Shown here: positions 45,301 through 54,300 of the stretch, piece by piece
How positions within the stretch are numbered: position 1 is the stretch's first letter
How the letters are laid out: the number at the start of each line of letters is the position of its first letter
Source: Hymenopus coronatus
Taxonomy: Eukaryota > Arthropoda > Insecta > Mantodea > Hymenopodidae
Direction: 5' to 3'
Length of the DNA: 64,000 nt
NCBI GenBank assembly: GCA_030762935.1
Contig: CM060880.1
Coordinates: forward strand, 12,434,501-12,498,500
Program-made: the position numbers and the translations under genes
Notes under the pieces: model-generated
Seen by the model: the letters and a program-made list of their open reading frames with translations, nothing else
Told to the model about the DNA's origin: nothing
The model's database searches: none

Positions 45301-48300
45301 TAAACATATGGCATTTTAATCAAAATCATTGGAACCATTTTTGAGAAAACCAACATTTTGAAAAATGTTCCATGTAAAGGGTAGTTAGGGGTAGGAGATT
45401 TCTTAAAAATCTTCGTATCTTATCCTTTGGATATACTGAAATTAAATGCCAAGTTTGGTATTTAACCGACTTTTCATTTTTGAGCTCTGCGCGAGCACAC
45501 ACACGCACACACACACACACACACACAAGGGCATTTTTCTAAAAATGATTTTTTGGATGTATGGATCACAAAACATACATTTCCGGGGAAATCTCGGTAT
45601 CGAATTTTTGAGTGAAATACCTTCTCTATCTATTATATATATCGTACATACATGCTAGAGAAAGTAATAAGTATATTCATCTAAATACTTCACGCTAATC
45701 CAATTAAACGTTTGCATAAATGCTTTTATTATTATATTTTCTTGTAAATACAATGGACTAAGGATAAACACTGTGCTAAAGTGATAGTCAAATCTTTTAA
45801 AAACTGGTCAACATATATTTACTCTTTGCTTGACCGCGAGCAAGAAAAACCAATAACAGCCCACTGAAAGAAAGTATAAGTATTTTAAAACTGAAACCAA
45901 TTGTAAGGAATATCTCGGAAATGGTCAACTGTTTGGTCATTTATCTGACATAAGTGGTGTGTTTTAGCGAGACCCACAGTTTTTGTATAGTGGGATTTTG
46001 TCTTATCTGCTACGGTCTTAGGAGTCTATTTCCAGAAATTTTAACATATACATTTTATTTGTATTCTAAATAACTTTAACGCTGTGTTTTAATCAGAATC
46101 GTTAGAGCCATTTTTGAGAAAAATAAAAATTTTGGAACATTTTTCCATGTAGGTAAAGGGGTTTGAGATTTTTTTTTTCTTTTTCTTAATCTTCGTGTCA
46201 CATCTTTGGAATATGCTGAACTTAAACACAAAGTTTGTTATTTAATGGAGTTTTCGTTTTTGAATTACGCTGTCGACACACACATATGGGCGATTTTCTA
46301 AAAATGTTTTTGTTAGGGGTCCTCGAAATTTAGTATTTTCGGTGAAATTTCGATATCGAATTTTTGAGTGACAGTGAAAATGTGGTACACGCGTGCGGCC
46401 TTTACTCACGTTCGCTGAGGCTCGCTGCAGCTAGAGCGTTAACAAGTTCAGGAAGTGCGCCACAGCTGTAACCAGAATCTTCTGGAACGCGACTCCCGGT
46501 GCTTCTGGAAACTTCTAGGGAATTCCGTGACGTCATGTTCCCCTTATAAAAAGGAGGAAGAAAAGCATTTTGAACTGAGTCGTGAGTGACTGCAGTTTAT
46601 CGCCAGTGGGGCGGGAGCCATTGACGGCGTGCTGCCATAAACTTTAACTGTTTGCAGCAGTGAATTTGGAGCTTTATTTGCAAATAATTGTTGAGTCATC
46701 AGTACCGTCTCTAACTATAATGTAAATTGTACACACGTGCTAGAGAAAGTAATTAGCATTACACATGATCATGCACGTCACAGAGAGAAAGAAACAGAAA
46801 TAAGGGTTGGATAGTTAGAGTCAGACTGAAAAATTCAATGCCATAGCCAGGATTTGAACCAAGGATCTCCCGATGTTTAGCTGGCTGCTCTATCACTGAG
46901 CTACCATGGCAACATGCCGGCATAGCATTGCATTTCTCAACTAACTCGCATGTTTCCCGGTAAACCACAAGATGATCTCAAATTATTTTGAGATGGCAAT
47001 CCCAATGGCGACTTACTTAAGTCCCAGGATTCATTGTATAGCCAACTATTATGGTCAGTTGGTATTGGAGTAATTGTTTTTTCTCACAAGCCGTGTGTAA
47101 GACAGGAGTTGGATATTATGGGTGGTAACTTGAAGAACGGATACCTACATTTCCGCCGGTGCACAGCTCCACCACTGCTCTCTTGAGGGCACCAGGTCCG
47201 TTGTAGGGCCACTCCCATCCTCGGAAGTCATTCCTGACCTGCATTAAAACAGTTCTCAACAGTTGGCGAGCTGTCTCGTTGTGCGCCAGGAACCTCAGGG
47301 CTGCACTTCCCAACAGCGACAAACTCTCTTCGCATATGAAGTTCTCCTTCGTTATTCCGCTAAACTCCCTGTAAGAGCACGTTGCTGATGTATGATAGCA
47401 TCATAATAAACAACTGCATTATTGTTACTTCCAAATTCTGCACCTTGCCTCGCGTGTGACATATGGGGTCTGTTGTCATGAGAACCAGATGTGGCGTATC
47501 AAAGCTATCACCTGGCGCAGTTACGGCGGGTGACTTACACCGGTTTGGCAATATGGCATTTTTACTTTCTCTACGCGTACTGTGCACATAGTGTATAGAG
47601 AAGGCGTGGGTCCCGTTTCCAAAAAAAAAAAGTATTTTCAGAAAATATGTATGTATCTGTGAACACGATAACTCAAAAACGAAAAGTCAAGTTTAGTATC
47701 TTCCAAGGATGCAACATTAAGATTTAGAGAAAAATTCCCCCACCCCAAACTACCCTTTACATGGAACTTTTTTCGAAAATTTTGATTTTTTCAAAAATGG
47801 CTATAACGATTTTGATTAAAAGTGTTTATTAAAGATATTTACCTGAAAATAAAACGTATATCTTCAATTTTCTGGGAATATCCTCTGAAGACTACTTCAT
47901 TCTGGATGAATTTTACGGAATGTTGCATAACTGCTAAACCGTAACAGATGGACAAAAACTTACCACACAGAATATGTAGAGCACGTTAAAACACACAATT
48001 TATGTAATATACATTTTTTTTTCGTGGAGATGATCGTTTTTGAGATATTCCTTGTTTTTGGTTTCAGGTTTGAAAAACTTTTACTTTTCTCATGCAGGAA
48101 TTTGTCAATTCCTGTACATACAAACAAAGGAACTTCAGTCACATAGCAACCGGCGTTTGACTACCACTTTAACCTAAGGTAGTCCCTTATTTCGCTCCTA
48201 CTTACAAGAAAGCAAGTAATAAGACTATTTCTGCTAATGTTTTCTCGATTAGCATTAAGTAAATAAAAGCATTAGCTTTTTAAGAATAATTTGTTGCAGA

Positions 48301-51300
48301 GATGTAGAGAAAGTCAAGTGAATGGAACACACAAAATTAACCTGGTTGGTCATATCGGACGATGAATGTAATTGGTGAAATGTTGCTTAAATGATTTCGG
48401 GGTCCATGGAGCTTGAAGTTACTCGACATTCGTCTTCTCAGGGTAAGAGAAAATCCCGAAAAACCTTATCCGGGTAACTCACCCTAAGCGAGATTCGAAC
48501 TTGCGTCCTGTTGAATGCGACACGCTACCACCACACTACCCAGGCGGTCAGTTGCATTATTGTTACTTCCGAATTCTGCCACGTTGTCTCGCATGGGTTC
48601 CGTGTGTGACATGTGGGTCTGTTGTCATCCGGATGTGGACTATCACCTGGCGAGGTTAGGACGGGTGACATGCGCCAGTTTGGCATTTCTTTAAATTATT
48701 TATTTGCTAAACAGCTAAAACTATAGACGCCATTTATAATAACGTAACAGAAAATAACAAGTAACATTGAAATGGATGATATAACACCATTAACATATGT
48801 ACATTGTCTGGAGTATAGATGTTAAAAAATCGGATGTGTTCCTATCACATGACTTTCTCTACATCTCTGCAACAAATTATTGTTAAAAAGCTTATGCTTC
48901 TATTTACTTCATGCTAATCCAGATAAAATTAGCAGAAATAGTCTTATTACTTGCTTCCTTTAAGTAGGAGCGAAGTAAGGGAGTAGCATAGGTTAAAGTG
49001 ACAGTCAAAAGCTGGTTGCTATGTGACTGAAGTTCCTTTTTTTGTATGGACAGGAGTTGACAAATTCCTGTATGAGAAAAACAAGTTCTTTAAACAAAAA
49101 GTATCTTGAAAACGATCAACTCCACGTAAAAATGTATATAAGATAAATTGTGTGTTTTAACGTGCTCTACATTTTCTGTCTTGTAAGTTTTTGTTCATCT
49201 CTTACGGTTTAGCAGTCATGCAAAATTTCGTAAAATTCATCCAGAATAAACTGCTCTTCAGAGGCTATTCCCAGAAAATTGAAGATATACGTTTTATTTT
49301 CAGGTAAATATCTTTAATAAACACTTTTAATCAAAATCGTTATAGCCATTTTTGAAAAAATCAAAGTTTTCGAAAAAAGTTCCATGTAAAGGGTAGTTTG
49401 GGGTGGGGGGATTTTTCTCAAAATCTTCGTGTCGCATCCCTGGAAGATACTAAACTTAAATACCAACTTTGGTATTTTACCGACTTTTCGTTTTTGAGCT
49501 ATCGTGTTCACGGACACACAGAACTTTTTCTGAAAATGCTTTTTTTTTTTTTTTTTTGATACAGAGGACCCTAAAACATATATTTCCGGTGAAATCTCAG
49601 TATCGAATTTTTGGGTGGAGTGCAGTACCTTCTCTGTACACTATCTACATAGTACGTATAGAGAAAGTAAAAAATCTACAGTATATACATAGTACGTGTA
49701 GAGAAAGTAAAAATGCTTTTCTTACCCTAAAATGTGTGTTTCCGGTGAGATCTCGATATCGAATTTTTTTTTTTTTTGGTGGAGTGCAGTACCTTCTCTA
49801 GAGTATGCTCAATGTACTATGTAGAGAAAGTAAAAATGGTTTTCAGACTTACTTTGGATTGTGCACTGAAAGTTCAAACGTTGAAGTTTACCTGGTGAGC
49901 ATGACGTCAGTATCGATGTAAGTGCCGCCATACTGCCAGAGCACCAAGAACCTGGCGATGTCGCTGCCATGTTCACGTGGCCATTTAGATGTGGACAGAC
50001 GTGCTATGTAATCCCACCCCTCCAGAGGACTCCTGGGAATTAGCTGTTCCAGGTGTAATGGCCAGAACTTGATGTTGTTGTACTTGGAGTAGATAGGGCC
50101 AACCCCATGCTCCACGTCGGGCAGTGGGCAGGAATGGAGAACATACACCTGCAAGTGAGGTGTGAAGCTGATAGAGACACGACACTATTTTAAAACTCCA
50201 CATCCTTTTCTCTACATTTCTGTAACAGCTTAAAACACTAAACACTAAATCTTCTATCTACCTCATGCTAATCGAGGTACATATCAGCAGAAATGGCCTT
50301 ATTACTTGCTGGTTGCCACGTGGTTGAAATCCGATTCTTGGTATTACAGGAGTTGGATATGACTTGAAAAACTGGTAAACATTAAGAGATGGACATAAAT
50401 TACTGCACAAAAATGTAAATATCACACAATTTGTCACATATTTTTTTTTTTTTTTTTTTTTTTTCGTGGAGTTGACCATTTCCGAGATATTCCTTGTTAT
50501 TGGTTTCAGTTTTAAAATACTTTTCTCCTTCGAGAACTTGTCAAACCCTACCCATGCAAAGGAACGAATTTCAATCACCTAGCAACCAGCTTTAGTAAGA
50601 GTTGACTATCGGTTTAGTCTAGTGTATTCCCCTTGTTTCCCTCCTTCTTATAAAGAACCAAGTAATAAGACCGTTTCTGCTGAGTTTATCTCGATTGGCA
50701 ATAAGAGTTTTTTTAAGAATAATTTATTACAGAGATATAGAGAAAATCATGTGAATGGAATACATCAGATTTCTTCTTGATAAAGAAACATAATAGATAT
50801 TTTCCATATCAAGCTTTCTTGTTTTCAAACATCTTTTGTTTTTTTTAAGTCCTGTCAGTCATTTTATCAGTTTAGTAATAATCATGGCATCCTATAATTA
50901 ATTTAATTTAATTTATTTGTTTGATAGCGACGCTCTCAATTGCTAGGATCATATCTGCGCCGCCGGCGTGCCGGTAGATCTTTTGGCTGTAGCTTTTAAG
51001 CACACGTAAAAATCATTTCCTCGTCGGATTTGAACCCATGACTTTGAATTCAGAAAGCCAGCATATAACCAATTGAGCTACCCAGACCGACGCTTTTTAT
51101 GGTGACTTCCGATTCAGTAGTCTATTAGAATAAAGGTTTCACTAGAGAAATAACCAGACCAGAGCAATTGGCAGGCTGAGGGCAGCCCGAGGTGTGCTAG
51201 ACGTGTCCCTGTTCTCGGAGAGAACTTAACCACGTTCTGACGGGATTGTGGGTTTTTGCAGGATGGCGGGTGAGTGTTGGGGTTGTGGAGTGTTGCCCCT

Positions 51301-54300
51301 CGGCGGTTGCCTATGATGGTGCACTTTTATGCACCGCTGGTGTGAGTTTATCAAAATGTTTGTTTTGAGGCTTTAATTTTGAATCCAAGCAACTCTTGAA
51401 GGATTGTAAGGAGCTTAGCCGTAGCAGCTGTTGGAGGTGCTCCTTCGTTACCGGGGATTCTCGCAAGCCATGCGGGGAAGCCGGTATCGCCTGAAGCGGC
51501 GGTTTGTGGGATTGTAATCCCCAAGAGACCTAACGAGGGCGCTCCGATGGAATGGTAACCCTTCGTTGAATTTTGTTGCCCGACGCCTAATCTCGTTAGA
51601 GAAATAAAATTCATTTGAAATACCTTCATACCCAAAGTTGCTGCTTCAATGTAGCTTTGAAGTGGACATTTTTCGGTTATTATGGCTTCCTTCGGAAGGA
51701 AAATAAAGCCATTTGTACCAAGGAAGGTTTATTCGCACGTGAAAGAACCCCATACCTTGAAGGAGAGGTTCCTAGACTTAACTCGCCATTTTTCAGTCCG
51801 CAAGTCGTGATTTCGTCTTGTGGTGCCATCTATGGACAATGAGTTGATATCTCGTCACCATGTGCACACAGTGGTGAATTCGCGAACTAGAAATTCCCTG
51901 ATCAAGAGACCAGTAAACATTGGTCCAATATAAGCCCACATGGTGTGATGGAACGAGAATTAAATGAAACAGACTCTGGAGGCTATTTGCAATCGCGAGA
52001 AACAACCGAACAACTGAAAATCAACAGGGCTTTAAGGTGACACATCTATGTAATTTTACTAAAAATTAAGAAACATTGAAATTATTTCTTTTTCATAATA
52101 AAAGAATATGAATCGTAAAATTAAGAAATGATAGTTTTTTTCGTCTTAGCACATTTGAATTACCAATTAATGGAAGCTATAGATGGGTAGGCTCATCACT
52201 TTAAACCTTGTTTTTCGTAAAATGTTTGTCAACTTTTTGCATATGCAAAATGTTCGCTCCACACAATGCAGTAATTTGGTTCAACATTTATATAGTGTCC
52301 CTCAAAGGTACATTAAACAAAATGATCATATAATCTTTCGAATTAATATTGACATTTTGAGTAGGTACTAATAAATTGTAAAATTTGAAAATCAGAGTTT
52401 TGAAGAGTATAAAAGGAGTATTTTTATAACAATTAGAATTAATACTATGAAAGATTTATTTTTAAACTTATTGTAAAATTGAATTTGTAATGTGAATTAT
52501 TTTTTAAATGTATTATGAAGCGTTTTATTATACCAGTGAACTTAGACAGAAATTTTATTTCAATAGCCACAAGACCAACATTTTGAAACAGCAAAAGTAT
52601 CATTGTTGTTGCGTGTAATAATTGATATAAATGTCAACAAGATATTATAGAGTACCCGATGGTCATGCTGGGTAAACTAGATATTTCATGAAGCAAGAAG
52701 TAATGTAGCATCAGTTTGAGCAACCGATGAAGCATAAGCATTGATTTAGCTATAAAGACCTCAGGTCCCTCAGAGGATAGGTCAATAGAGGCCCTTGCAC
52801 CTGAACTAACAGGTGTCACTTTAAACCGTTTTAAATACCTGTTATAGTATTTGAGAAAATACTGAGAAAACACAAAAGAAAGTACATGCTGGGCAAACAA
52901 TGGGAGTTTTATAAAGCATTGGGAAGATGTCCTCCGTTCTCTTGTTTAATATACACCAAATCTTTCTACGACTCCATACACAACATTTTGTTGATGATGT
53001 CTTGGAATGTTAACAGTTTTTTTCGAGATAACATCTTTCAATTGCTATCGGGTTGTTGGACATGTCAGAAAACTTGTTCTTTAAAGAAACCTCAGAACCA
53101 AACTTCGGTCGGATTGAGATCTGGAGATCCGGCAGCCACTTTGTTTGAAAGTGTCTTCTGATGACACGATCGCCAAAGATCTGGGCGTTCAATTGCTTTG
53201 AAGGGTGTAGTTATGGGGTGGAGTACCCTCTTGCATGAAGATAATGTTTTCTATGTCGTGATTCCTTAGTGTAAGGATGAAGAAGTTTCGTAGCATGTCA
53301 TTGTAGCGCTCTCCGTTTACAGTAACTGTCTTATTTCATTGTTGTTGTCTTCTTCGAAGAAACAAGGGCCTCTGATGAACTATGAATTGAAGCCACACCG
53401 TAGAGTAACTTTTAAATCATTAAAACCTTATTTAGTGATAGTCATGATTTGTAACTTACAAATTCTTATAGCAGTATGTATAAAATTACTATTATTTTGT
53501 TCAACAAAACTGTATCCATGGAAACGGTGGACTGTAAAAGAAACAACAGAAATCCAAACCCCAGCATGCGGCTAAATTTGTTTTTATCCTGTCTTAAATA
53601 CTATAATATTTATGGCAGTTTAAAGTTTGAAGTGGCTTTTGAAAGATCCTACACTTTATTGCAAATGTTTTATTCGGGGGCCTCAAAACGTATATTTCCT
53701 GTGAAATCTCAATATCGGATATGTGGATGTAATGCAATAGTTCTTCTGCTTAGAATGTGGACAAAGTAAACTTACAAGCTCAATTGATATATAATAATTT
53801 AGCAACGTGTGAAACATTTCTAATTTATTCATTTATCTGCAATTTTTACTTTCTCTATACCTAATATGTACATAGTGAATAGAAAATGTATTGCACTCCA
53901 ACCAAACATTCGATACCGAGATTTCACCGGAAATATATGTTTTAGGGTCCCCTGTATAAAAACATTTTCAGAAAAAGCTCCGTGTGTATATGTGTGCGTG
54001 TGTGATACGACTCGAAGGTTTTGAGAAACATCCCCCCACCCCCAACTACCCTTTACATGGAACTTTTTTCGAAAATTTTGATTTTCTAAAAAATGGCTTT
54101 AACGATTTTCTTTAAAATATCTTATCTTAAAGATATTTATCTGACAAATAAAATGTATATTTTGAATTTTCTGAGAATAGCCTCTGAAGACTACTTTATT
54201 CTGGATGAATTTTACGGAATTGTGCATAACTGCTAAACCGTAAGAGATGGACAAAAACATACCACACAAAAAAATGTAGAGTACGTTAAAACACGCAATT

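Noticed and set aside
51351..51635. Proline/alanine-rich 94-codon minus-strand frame as a gene B exon
   Set aside because: The gene B exons on both sides already join in phase (0 to 0) without it, and it matches no alpha-1,4-glycosyltransferase segment.
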